Source: Entophlyctis helioformis (taxonomy: Eukaryota; Chytridiomycota; Chytridiomycetes; Chytridiales; Chytriomycetaceae). From it: a stretch of DNA of 24,545 nt. Position 1 is the first letter of the stretch. Each line of letters starts with the position of its first letter. Both the position numbers and the translations under genes were made by a program. Below the pieces are notes generated by a model. It was not told the origin of the DNA and searched no databases. It worked only from the letters and a program-made list of their open reading frames with translations. This document shows positions 1 to 9,228 of the stretch, piece by piece. The stretch is from the NCBI GenBank assembly GCA_025526915.1, contig JAHLKH010000282.1, positions 1 through 24,545 of the forward strand, in the 5' to 3' direction.

Positions 1-522
1 CTCGCAAAACATGCCGGATGGGTGCACGACAAACCCGGGCTGCTTTGGCATCCACACAATGACGGGCATGATAAGGGATGCGATCCAGATCACTGCGATT
101 ACGGCAGCACGCTCGCGGAACCTTGGTTTGGGGCACTCGAGGACCGTGATTCGGTAGTGGTACGAGGCGACTGCCAGTATACTCGTGATGCTGATGGTCG
201 CGAGGGATTGCGTGAGGTATCCCGCGATCTGGCAGGCGACAGGCAGCTTGACCAGCACGGAGACATGATCGGCGCTCGACATGTTAGCTGCCGAGATTGA
301 GAGGATACAGAAGGCCAGCATGGCGTTGGCGATGGCCATGCTCGCGAAGAAGCGGTTGTCGAGCGAGTGGAGTTGCGGGTATCGGATGATGAGGGTGAAG
401 AGGGTGGCGTTGAGGAGAACGCCAGACGCGCCGATCGAGATGCAGATGGTTTGGAAGACGGGGTGCCATTCCGGCGAGTAGGCATGCACAGCAGCAGAAG
501 CCGCATCAGCGACTTGCGACAT
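1..522 (-). CDS. Rhodopsin-like seven-transmembrane receptor, N-terminal part
   Basis: An open frame runs from an ATG at 522 to the window edge without a stop, giving 174 residues. It reads as the first half of a GPCR. A hydrophobic TM1 contains a GxxxLLN element (residues about 31-37) resembling the TM1 asparagine motif. TM2 and TM3 follow, with a cysteine at the start of TM3 in PVACQIAG. SYHYRI sits at the TM3 cytoplasmic end where DRY is usual. TM4 carries VIWIASLIMP with its tryptophan, and MFC follows in the second extracellular loop, fitting the conserved disulfide. Such receptors are plasma-membrane signal sensors; the ligand cannot be inferred. The rest of the protein lies outside the window. 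It is divergent from mIF2, with only about 73 bp between starts. Confidence 0.72.
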   Translation of the reverse strand, partial: MSQVADAASAAVHAYSPEWHPVFQTICISIGASGVLLNATLFTLIIRYPQLHSLDNRFFASMAIANAMLAFCILSISAANMSSADHVSVLVKLPVACQIAGYLTQSLATISITSILAVASYHYRITVLECPKPRFRERAAVIAVIWIASLIMPVIVWMPKQPGFVVHPSGMFCE

Positions 523-595
523 GCGGCTCTCTGGGATACACTTGGGCGACCCTTTGTTGCGGAAAGCTGGAGGTGGGGCTGGGAGGAATTTTGAG
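523..595. promoter_or_regulatory. Short bidirectional promoter region, GPCR / mIF2
   Basis: These 73 bp separate the GPCR ATG (minus) from the first plausible mIF2 ATG (plus, 596). Both genes must start transcription in or near this gap, or within each other's 5' ends. I see no clear TATA box. The call rests only on the head-to-head arrangement. Confidence 0.4.
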
Positions 596-3500
596 ATGCA
601 ACATTCGTTACCGAATTCGCATCAAATGTTACAAATTGCGCTCGCTGCGCAACAGACGGCATTGCAACGGCGACTGGCAAGCCAAGGCGGCTTCGCAGGC
701 CGCACGAGCCGCACAGCCGCATGCACATGGGGCGCATGGCAGAGGCTGCCGATAGGCATGCGTCGTCTTTCTTCGGCCGCCCCAGCACTGCAGGCCGACC
801 AAGACGGCAACAGCAAAAGTGCCGGCTCAGGTGATCAGGTGAGGGATCTCGTCGCTGGTGCAGCACATGCCAAGTTGCACATGCGCTGTGCGACAGGTGT
901 GCGGTGGTGCTCAGCAGAACCATGGCATGCCATGGATTGGCATCGGCCCTGCTGCATGCAATCCTGCTGCGACTCGCTGACGCTTGCTTGCATCCGTTGC
1001 ACAATGGGAGACCAAACCGGCATTCAAGGTCAACCTGAGCAGCACCATATTGCCTCGATCGGTCCCGAAGCGGCCTGGCGGTGGTGGTTCCATGATGCCG
1101 ATGGCTCCTGCCCGCATTCCAGGCAGGCCGAGGATACCTGGATCGCCCGCTCCATCGGCTCCATCCACTGCGATCACACCGGGATCGGCAGCATCAGCAG
1201 CATCTGTATCTGCGTCTGGGTCTGGGTCTGCCAGCACACAGAGCGAGACCATGTATCCTGGCGGCATGCCGTCATTCCGTGGCGCGACTGGAGCCGTGGA
1301 TGAGACTGGATGGGATGCTGGAAGCAGCTACAACAGCCGAAGCCACTTCAACTCCAGCGAGTGGTTGGGAGGTGGCAACAGCAGCGGCCGTTTCAACAGC
1401 GGCAGCGGCAACAACAACCGCTTCAACAACAACCGCGGCGATCAGGCCGAACGCGGCGCATCGCAGCAAGGCGGTGGATGGGCCTCGAGATCTTATCCGC
1501 CTCGGGATGGATATCGCGAGGGACAGAGCCAAGCCGGACCGAGAGAAGGCGGATCGCCGTATGGCGCCAGGTCGTGGTCAGACAATAGACAAAGCATGCG
1601 GCCAGAAACAGTCGCTCGTGACGGTAGCATGCGGGACGAGCCTCGTGAGAGGACTGGACTCAAGGGCGGCACACGTGATGGACCTCCTCGTCGCTTTGAG
1701 CGTGACGCTGAACCAAGCCGATTTGCGCCTGGATCCAATTCAGGATCGACCGAGTCTGCACGCTCAGGGTCCCGACCAAGCAGCTACGGCGGCAGCAACA
1801 GTAGCAACAGCTTTGGGTCTGGATCCTTTGACTCGAGGCGACCCGGAAACCAAGACGGACGCGGGCCGCTCAAGACACGCGGGGATCGCTTAGACGAGCC
1901 AGACGTGGCTGAGGATGCACTGGTTGATAAGGCGTTTGATCTCAGCACATTCTCGCTGTCTGGCCTCGACGCTGGTGGCGCAGATGCTGCTGGCGCTGTT
2001 TCGTCTGAGCGCGAGAGTGTGTCCAATCGGCGCAGTGGCAAGATGTCCGACAAGGAGCGCGACCGTGAGAAACGGCAGCGGGAACAGGAGCGCAAGGAGA
2101 AGGAGCGCGAGCAGAGGGAGGCCAAGAAGAAGGCTGCCGAGCAGAAGCCTGTCATCAAGGATATTTATCTGCAGGATGGCATTACCATTGCCAATCTGAG
2201 TACTCTACTCGGTGTCAACTATGGTGAGCTGCCAGTCTGATCCCGCCCGCTAATTGGCTTGCTCTGCTGACGCGTCTATCCGTATGACAGACAAGCTCGC
2301 AGTCAAGATGCAGAAGCTTGGCTTCACGACCACGGACTCTGATTATGGTTGGACATAGCTTGGCTTGTTGGGGAGAGGATAGATTGCATCGATGCTGACT
2401 GTGTTTCCACACTGGGACAGTGCTCACATCCGAGGTGGCCAGTCTGATTGTCATGGAGTATGGCATGAATCCGGTTGTGCAAGAGACGCAGACGATCGAC
2501 ATCAAGCCACGGCCAGAGCCTCAAGACTGGTCCCCATACCCGCTGCGGCCGCCCGTCGTGACGATCATGGGCCACGTGGATCACGGCAAAACGACGCTTC
2601 TCGATTCGCTGCGCAAAACGTCGGTTGCAGCGGGCGAGGCCGGCGGCATCACACAGCACATTGGCGCATTCTCTGTGCTTCTTCCGACAGGACCGCGCAT
2701 CACTTTCTTGGACACGCCTGGACACGCCGCCTTTTCAGCCATGCGCGAACGCGGTGCGCAGACGACCGACATTGTCGTGCTGGTTGTTGCGGCGGACGAC
2801 GGCGTGATGCCCCAGACGGTTGAAGCCATCAAGCATGCACAGGCTGCCAATGTCCCGCTGATTGTTGCGCTCAACAAGTGCGACAAGCCCGGCGTCAACA
2901 CGAAAAAGGTCAAGGAGGGTCTGCTGCGACACAATATTGTGCTGGAGGAGTTTGGCGGCGAGATCCCCGCCGTGGAGGTTTCTGGTCTGACGGGCAAGGG
3001 CCTGGATGAGCTCGAAGAGACGATTCTGACTCTGTCCGAGGTGCTTGACATGCGCGGCGATCCCGACGGCCTGTGCGAGGCAACCGTCGTGGAGGCCAAG
3101 CTCAACCGCGAGCGCGGCAACGTCGCGACCGTGCTCGTGCGCCGCGGCACACTGCGTCCTGGATCTGTGCTTGTTGCAGGCAACGTATGGTGCAAGGTGA
3201 GACGGCTGCTGGACGAGAACGGATCCGAGGTTGAGCAGGCCGGGCCGTCCACGCCTGTCGAGGTCATGGGATGGAAAGAGCTGCCGCAAGCGGGCGACTC
3301 GGTGCTGCAGGCCGAGTCGGAGCAGCTTGCCAAGCGTGTTGTGCAGAGCCGCAAGCGCCACGCCGAGTATCTGGCCGGCATTGAGGCGATTGAGACGATG
3401 AACCAGAAGCGCATGCAAGAAAAGGCTATCCGCGCCGAGGCGGCCGACGGGTCTGCCGAGGCGGGCAGCGGGCCAGCAACAGCTGCTGCGGAGGCATTCA

Positions 3501-4245
3501 AGGCTGCGAGCGACGGCAAGAAGGAGCTGCGACTTATCCTCAAGGCGGATGTGCACGGCACGCTCGAGGCACTTGAAGGCGTGCTCCAGGGACTGCCGAG
3601 CCACGAGATTCAGGCCACGGCTGTTTCTGCCGGCGTGGGAGCCGTGACGGACTCTGACATCCAGATGGCGATTGCGACTGGCGGTGAGTAAGCGCGTGGC
3701 CACATGCCTGTCGTCTGCATTGGCACACGACGCTGACAAGGAAACTGACATGCATGGCAAACACGGTCAACGGACATGCAGCGCGCATCCTGGCGTTCAA
3801 CGTGCCGTGCGAGCGGCGTATACTGAACGAGGCTGCATCCCACCGCGTGGTCATCCGCCAGCACAACATCATCTACAAGCTCATTGACGACGTCAAGGAG
3901 ATGATGTGCGACGAGCTGCCGCCCGAGCTCATTGACGAAGTCCTTGGCGAGGCCGACGTGCTCCAGATCTTCCACATCAACGTCAAGGGCAAGATCACGG
4001 AGCCTGTTGCCGGCTGCCGCGTCACCAACGGCAAGGTCATGCGGTCGCACAAGGTGCGCATTGTGCGCGACGGAGCCACGCTGTACACGGGATCGCTCAA
4101 GACGTTCAAGCACCACAAGAAGGACGTGAACGAGGCGTCCAAGGGACTGGAGTGCGGCATGGCGCTGGACGGGTTCACGGACTACCGTGTCGGCGATGTC
4201 ATCCAGGCGTTCCAGACCAACGAGCGGCGACGAACGATATCGTAG
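596..4245 (+). CDS. Mitochondrial translation initiation factor IF-2 (complete copy)
   Basis: This GTPase brings initiator tRNA to the mitochondrial ribosome. Five exons fit in phase: 596-838, 1011-2223, 2291-2347, 2421-3687 and 3741-4245, giving 1094 residues. The introns are GT-AG and 53-172 nt long. The N-terminus is an Arg/Ala-rich presequence containing MRRLSSAAPAL, as expected for mitochondrial import. A long Gly/Ser/Asn/Arg-rich segment and a charged DREKRQREQE coil follow, then an IF2-N-like DGITIANLSTLLGV. The G domain shows GHVDHGKT (about residues 555-562), GGITQHIGA, DTPGH (about 602) and NKCD (about 656). The C-terminal IF2 domains end with PVAGCRV and GSLKTFKHHK. The extension makes it much longer than typical mitochondrial IF2 of about 700 residues. 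The start and first intron are the least certain parts. Confidence 0.93.
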
Positions 4246-4324
4246 AGGCTGTTGCATTGAACACGTTTGTTTGTCCTCTTGCCCACGTTCACCTTTGACG
4301 CGCGGCCAGACGGGACGATTGATA

Positions 4325-6300
4325 ATGGGCCTCTGCAAGTGCCGCACGGTGACCAACCTCTGTGCGTTGCGCTGGCTGCTGTGCGTCGGCTGCGGCCGGG
4401 CAGGTGGATGAGCAAGCGTGCTGACTGGCTGTATGCGCACACCGCGCCTGCTGGACACCTGCTGGACACAGTCTGCTTTGAGCACCGCAAGAACGTCTGC
4501 GAGAACTGCATCCAGAGCGACCACCAGCGAGTGAGTCCTGCCTGCCGCTGCTGCTGCTGTGGTGCTGCCGCTGTGGTGCTGCCGCTGTGGTGCTGCCGTG
4601 TGAGACTGACCAAGTCATGGTGTGGGCATATGCCTGTCCATCCGTCCATCCGCCCGCCTGTCTGCCTGCCAACCTCGCTCAGTGCATCGGTACGTGCTGC
4701 TGTGCCTGCCGTTCCTGCCTGCCGTGCCTGTTGCTGACCACCCGGCCATCCGCCTGCAGTGCGCTCGTATCTGCAATGGCTGCAGGACAGCGACTTTGAT
4801 CCCGTCTGCACGCTCTGCCGCAAGGGCCTCGACTCGGGCCCCGTGGTCCGCCTCTCGTGCTTGGGTTCGTGGCTTGGTCTTGCTGGCCGGGCTGCCTTGC
4901 GTGGCTGGCCACTGCTGGACGGCGCTGCGTGCATGGCTGACCGTTGCACCGACCCAGATCTGTTCCATGTGCAGTGCATCAACGACCACTGCAATGCGCT
5001 GCCCGAGCACACGGCGCTGGCGGGCTATGCCTGTCCGGCCTGCAAGGTACCTTGCCATCGATCCATCCATCCGTCCATCCATCTGGCCTTTCATACGGCC
5101 ATATTCCATTCATATGCACCTCGAGGTGGCGTCGCGGCTGACGAGACGCATGCGACCAACAGACGCCCATCATTCCTGCAGAAAACTCGGGGTCTGGCAT
5201 CGCACGCCAGATCTGGGCAACGTTCAAGACCGAAAAGTGGAGCCAGCACATCATGCCCAAGCATGCCGTATGTCGCTTGACGGGCCTTCATGCCGCACAT
5301 CCGTGGCTCGTGCGTTTTATCTCGGCTGACCGTTGTGCTCGCTGCCCAGATGAGCGGCTCCCTCAAGTCTCCAGACGCAGTCAATGGCAAACAGCCCGCA
5401 TTCTCTTCCGGCGCAGTACCGTCTGGAGTCGGCAATGGATCCGACGCGGTCGGCCTGGCTGGATCTGTTCCGAGCGTCGTCATGCCGTCGGCATCCAATA
5501 TTGCAACAGCACCCTTGAGACAGGACACGTTTTCTCGGAATGCGGCCAATGCCGACTACAGCAACGGCATTGCCGTCGCGTCGCAGCACTCGTCTGGCAT
5601 CGTTCCGTCTGCTCAGTTCCCTGACAGTATGTCGCGGCTTGTGCTTTGCCGATCGGCTCGCAAACGGCTTTTTAACGCTTGATGCTATCCTATGGACAGA
5701 CCGGACTGGACGCAAGTCTTCGCAGCTCAGAATAGCCGTTGACCCTGATGACAAAAAGTACAAGCGGCGTGGCGGCTCGCTTGGCGTTCTTGCGCAGTTC
5801 CTGTAAGCCACAGCGCCACCTGTGTGCCAGCGTTTTTGTCCTTGCAGACTCTCACGGCACCTTCCGTTGATCACAGACCTCGGGGGCGTCTCACGGCCAA
5901 GCGGGTCGTGGTGTACTCTGTTCTTGCTATGCTCGGCATCTTCCTCGTCAGGACCTTTTTCTTCATGCCCCCGACCAAGCCAACGCTGACTGAGAACGCA
6001 CCACCGCTCAAGCCACAGGCTCCTGCAAGCGGCGCGAATGCAGCTAGCGGAGCAAAGGCAGCGGCTGCTGCGGCTGCGGCTGCGGCTGCTGCAGACAAGG
6101 TCATGACGCCGCAACAAAAGCAGCAGCGCGCCAAGGCACAGGCGCAGGCTCACGCGCCAGCCGGTGCGGATGCGAAAGCCGGACCTGGCTCTGGATCCTC
6201 TGACCATCCGGCGGCCGCAGCGGATACCCGCGCACGCGCCAAGCCGAGAGCCAGACCACCTCCCATGGCCGCTGGATCGCCGCCCGATGGGTTTGTCTAA
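4325..6300 (+). CDS. ZFPL1: ZFPL1, Golgi zinc-finger membrane protein (left copy)
   Basis: Nine exons splice in phase to 401 residues: 4325-4361, 4472-4530, 4683-4689, 4760-4864, 4958-5046, 5163-5267, 5350-5626, 5700-5802 and 5877-6300. The protein begins MGLCKC and TNLFCFEHR, the family's N-terminal zinc-binding signature. Next comes YLQWLQDSDFDPVC, then a RING-like module with CTLC, LFHVQC and CPAC (about residues 51-98). The basic DPDDKKYKRRG precedes a single membrane segment at about 271-290. An Ala-rich tail follows. In animals ZFPL1 is a cis-Golgi membrane protein that binds GM130 and helps keep Golgi structure. The gene lies 79 bp downstream of mIF2 on the same strand and converges on MYST. 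The coding sequence matches the right copy wherever compared. Confidence 0.92.
4683..4689 (+). other. ZFPL1: 7-nt microexon of ZFPL1
   Basis: The bases TGCATCG lie between an AG acceptor (4681-4682) and a GTACGT donor (4690-4695). Skipping them breaks the frame. Including them joins HQR to CIV and then RSYLQWLQ, matching the conserved CIVxSYLQWLQ of ZFPL1. The flanking introns are 4531-4682 and 4690-4759. The same microexon and splice sites occur in the right copy, although nearby intron sequence differs. Confidence 0.88.
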
Positions 6301-6469
6301 CAGGACGGCTGACTGTTTCTTGCTGGCTGCACACGCGTCTTGCGCGACACACGCAACACACAGGCACTCTCTATATTGTCTCTTTGCGCAAGTAAAAGAA
6401 ACACACCCTGCATCCTCGCACGTTGGCCGGTACCTTTGGCTGTAGTGGTGCTCGTTTATACACATAAGT

Positions 6470-8555
6470 TCATGTTGGATCGACTGGGTATACCATGCAC
6501 ACTCTGTCAATGGATCTGTCCACCCGCACGCTCTGCGTCCTGATGGTCTCGTCAATGACAGCCAGACTTGCACTGGGTCCATCCGTGTTAGTGGGTGTGC
6601 AGACCGGACATCTCACGGCCAGGCAGCCCGTGCAGAGCGGCTTACCATACAACTTGGTCGCCGTCAACCACCTCCACCCATTCACCAACAGCCTCGACAA
6701 TATCAGAGACACTTAGACACATCATCTGTGACAAGGCCGCCACGGACACTCCTGCGTCCTTGCCGCCTCTCGCCTGCGGCCGAGACGCAGACACACGTTG
6801 CAAGCAGAGATCGCGCAGCGTCGCCAGGATCGCCGACTGCCAGTACCGCCAATGCACACGATGCCCTGCGCTCGAGAGCGGCCGATCAGGCGACGCGACT
6901 CGCCGCTCCAGTCTGCATATCTCGTAGCTGAACTCGACCAGCATGCGGCCGTATCCAGACTGTCTGTACGGCGGGAGCACCAATATACATGCAAGGCTCG
7001 AGTGGGAGTCTACATCCTTTTCCTGCACATGCACGCGTCGGCATGCCGGGGGACCCAGTGTGAGTGAGGGGCAACTGCAAAGCCACGAATGCGGGGCAAA
7101 TACGCGTACTCGTGAAAAGAAGCCGAGGATCCGGTCCGTCTCGACGCCGTCATCGACATGCGTGCGCGTGAGCACATGGAACATGTACGCCTCTGTGTCA
7201 TAGCACACTGCCTTTTGATCTACAAACAACTTGGACACCAGACACAGGTTCTGGCAATACAACTGTCGCACATCAAGGGGATGTCAGCCTCATGCCACGT
7301 CACGCCAGGTCCGTACAAAAAACAGACAACAGCGCACCTTGTCTATGCTGCCGTCAATGCGGTATATCCGTAACGGGCCTTTGGCATACACGGTCGTGCC
7401 TGGCGGTCGCTGTTTGCCACATTGCAGCCGATGCCGTTGAACAGAGCGCTGGAGACGCATGTACTTGAGACAGAACTCGCACAGATAGAGGACCGGGAGC
7501 GAGCCGTACTCGTCTGGATACGGCGATCCAAAGTCGGTGGCCATGGCGATGCTGCCCAGATGGATTTGGCGGATGGTGTGTGGTATGGACGTGACGGCTT
7601 GCAAAACGGGGGCGGGCTGTGGCAAGCATTGGTCGGATGCGATGATGGGCGTGGACTGGGGCGTGGTTGTTTGCAAACTGGATGCGCTGGTGGTCGTGAC
7701 GCTGTTGACTTTACGCTGAGCATTCCGCACAGATCTGCGCGGTGCAACGGGCGACTCGGCTGCTGCTGTGTCCAAGCCCATGCTGCTGCCATTGCTCTTC
7801 TTTGCAGTGGCCCGTTTGGTCCTGGCCGGCTGCTTCTTTGCAGGCGATGCGGCTGTGTGTGTGGCCACATCGACGGCTGGGGCGTCGGAAAGGCTGACGG
7901 GACTGTCGACTCCGATGGACGGTGCGTGGCTCGTGTGGTCGACAGCAGATCCGATGCCGGCAGCAGCTGCGATGACGCAAGGCATGCCACAGCGGAAGGA
8001 GTCAGTTCCGATGCCATGCTGCTGCGCCGGGCAGCTGCGCGCATGCGCCCGTTGCGGCACGACGCAGCGCAGCCCGCATGCCGGTGCCGCAGTAAGCCAA
8101 GCCAGCCGAGCCGGCCAAGCCAAGGCAGACTCACCGTCGGGCTGGTGGTGCTCCGCGTGCAGGTCTGGTGCAGACGGCGGATGCCTGCCGCCATGCCCGC
8201 CCGCATGCCTGCGGAGATCCTCGGCCTTGGCTTTATTGCCCTCCGTGCCTTCCGCACCTTCCGTGCCTTCCCTGGCTGCATGTGCTGCCGGGCTGCCGGC
8301 GCTGTTGCCGGCGCTGTTGCTGCAGCACGCCATTCCGCAGTCGAATGGCTGCTGCGGCGACTGCGATGAACTGCAGCTGGTTGCGTTGGATGCGGCCGGC
8401 AGCAGCTGCGGTTGGTGTTGTGCTGCTGCTGCTGCTACTGCTGCTGCGGCCTTTCTGCTTGCGGCTGACGTGGACGACCTTGTCCTCGAGAGCGTCTCCG
8501 ACTCGGCCTGTGTCGGCAGCGCTGCCACGGCACCTGCAGCAGCTCGCCCTCGCAT
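6470..8555 (-). CDS. MYST-family histone acetyltransferase (left copy)
   Basis: The catalytic region is clear. A C2HC zinc finger (CEFC...HRLQC) is followed by RPPGTTVYAKG. Then come YCQNLCLVSKLFVDQK with the usual autoacetylated lysine, SLACILVLPPY with the catalytic cysteine, and acetyl-CoA loop RQSGYGRM. Exons descend 8555-8135, about 7966-7338, 7262-7110, 7022-6646 and 6572-6470, about 560 residues in phase. The last intron has a CACTAAC branch site. The N-terminus is low-complexity Ala/Ser/Gln with a basic AKKQPARTKRATAKK patch; its start and first intron are uncertain. Two oddities: the usual catalytic Glu of SPEKPLS is Asp (SPDRPLS, codon 6885-6887), and the WYFSPYP motif reads TDFGSPYP. 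It probably acetylates histones; which MYST subgroup is unclear. Confidence 0.88.
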
Positions 8556-8654
8556 GCCCGACAGAGATCGCTGGCGTTTTTCGCTGCTTTGAGCCAAGAG
8601 CACCAGAAGGCGTTGGACTCAAACGCGGCCGTCCAGCAGACGGACCAGAAGCAG
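8556..8654. promoter_or_regulatory. Probable shared 5' region between MYST and the small ORF
   Basis: If MYST starts at 8555 and the small ORF at 8655, about 99 bp lie between the divergent starts. Part of this differs from the right copy (13-nt length difference). Both strands stay open here, so it could instead be coding on either strand. Confidence 0.3.
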
Positions 8655-8879
8655 ATGCACATGTTCTTTGACAAGCTGTCGAGCCAGCTGGAGCGGTCCG
8701 AGCGCCGCATGGCCAACCAGGACGCGCTGTCCAAGGAAACCGTCCGCGACACAAAGTTCTCCGAGATTGACGACATCATGAACCGCATGTCTGTGGGCAT
8801 GTCGTCGCAGCGTGCGAGCAACGTCAACCGGCCGAGCGTGCTGCGCTATGCTCGTGCACCTGACTCGGCGGCCATGTGA
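8655..8879 (+). CDS. Small unidentified protein, or 3' exon of a larger gene (left copy)
   Basis: From the first ATG this encodes 74 residues, starting MHMFFDKLSSQLERSERR and ending ARAPDSAAM before TGA. It is charged and probably a helical coil at the N-terminal end. Codon use looks coding, with GC-rich third positions like the neighbouring genes. The same frame stays open upstream into good helix-like sequence (LSQEHQKALDSNAAVQQTD, from about 8589), which would overlap the MYST 5' region on the other strand. In the right copy that upstream frame is broken by a 13-nt difference, whereas the 74-residue part is identical. I do not recognise the family. It may be a short gene divergent from MYST. 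Confidence 0.5.
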   Translation: MHMFFDKLSSQLERSERRMANQDALSKETVRDTKFSEIDDIMNRMSVGMSSQRASNVNRPSVLRYARAPDSAAM

Positions 8880-8890
8880 TTGCTGTGCTT

Positions 8891-8967
8891 GTCTTCTTAC
8901 TTCTCTCTCTCCTATCTCTTCTTCTTGCCTCTCTCTTCTTGCTTCTCTGTCTCCTTCTCTCTCTCGC
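8891..8967 (+). repeat. Pyrimidine (CT-rich) tract
   Basis: A run of TCT/CTT-type sequence with almost no purines, in the 3' region of the small ORF. It is mirrored as a purine tract at about 17084-17160. Confidence 0.8.
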
Positions 8968-8984
8968 TTGTTGCTCCTGCACTC

Positions 8985-9007
8985 GGTTTGGTTTGGTTTG
9001 GTTTGGC
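8985..9007 (+). repeat. GGTTT pentanucleotide repeat
   Basis: Four tandem GGTTT units plus GG. The inverted partner is the CCAAA run near 17044-17066 in the right arm. Confidence 0.9.
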
Positions 9008-9132
9008 TGCGTGTGTCGCGTCTCAGTGACACGCGTCTGCACGCCAACCACAACCACAGCCTCACATACAACCACAGCCATCCAAGTTGATCCCTGCCTC
9101 CTCCAGCAATGAAGCTTCCACCTGCGCATCCC

Positions 9133-9146
9133 TTTATTCGTTTATT
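9133..9146 (-). terminator. Candidate polyadenylation signals for the SDR gene
   Basis: Two AATAAA hexamers on the minus strand (9141-9146 and 9133-9138) lie about 80-95 nt past the SDR stop codon. This is a reasonable position for a poly(A) signal. The pair is preserved in the right arm at 16905-16918. Confidence 0.5.
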
Positions 9147-9228
9147 CGTTCCATGGCACTCTCGTCCATCCATCTATCCAACCATCTTCGCACTCAACCA
9201 ACCGTCCGTCCATCCAGCCAGCATCTAT

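Larger units (their letters stand above)
8880..9228. other. Intergenic region with simple repeats, small ORF / SDR 3' ends
   Basis: This is the gap between two convergent genes. It holds a long pyrimidine tract (about 8891-8967), four GGTTT units (8985-9007), and CATC/CCAT-type tetranucleotide runs (about 9165-9215). Near 9133-9146 there are two AATAAA hexamers on the minus strand, downstream of the SDR stop. I see no gene in it. Confidence 0.7.

Noticed and set aside
3684..3740. GTGAGT donor at 3684 for mIF2 intron 4
   Set aside because: Splicing there to the AG at 3740 puts the next exon out of frame with an early stop. GTAAGC at 3688 keeps the frame and yields a 53-nt intron.
2581..3760. 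Long minus-strand ORFs (326 and 341 codons) opposite mIF2
   Set aside because: They are antisense shadows of the conserved GTPase exon. They show no family features, and GC-rich third positions keep the opposite frames open.
7422..8592. Plus-strand ORFs of 315 and 274 codons over MYST
   Set aside because: They are antisense to the MYST N-terminal coding region, are Cys/Ala/Arg-rich, and have no recognisable domain.
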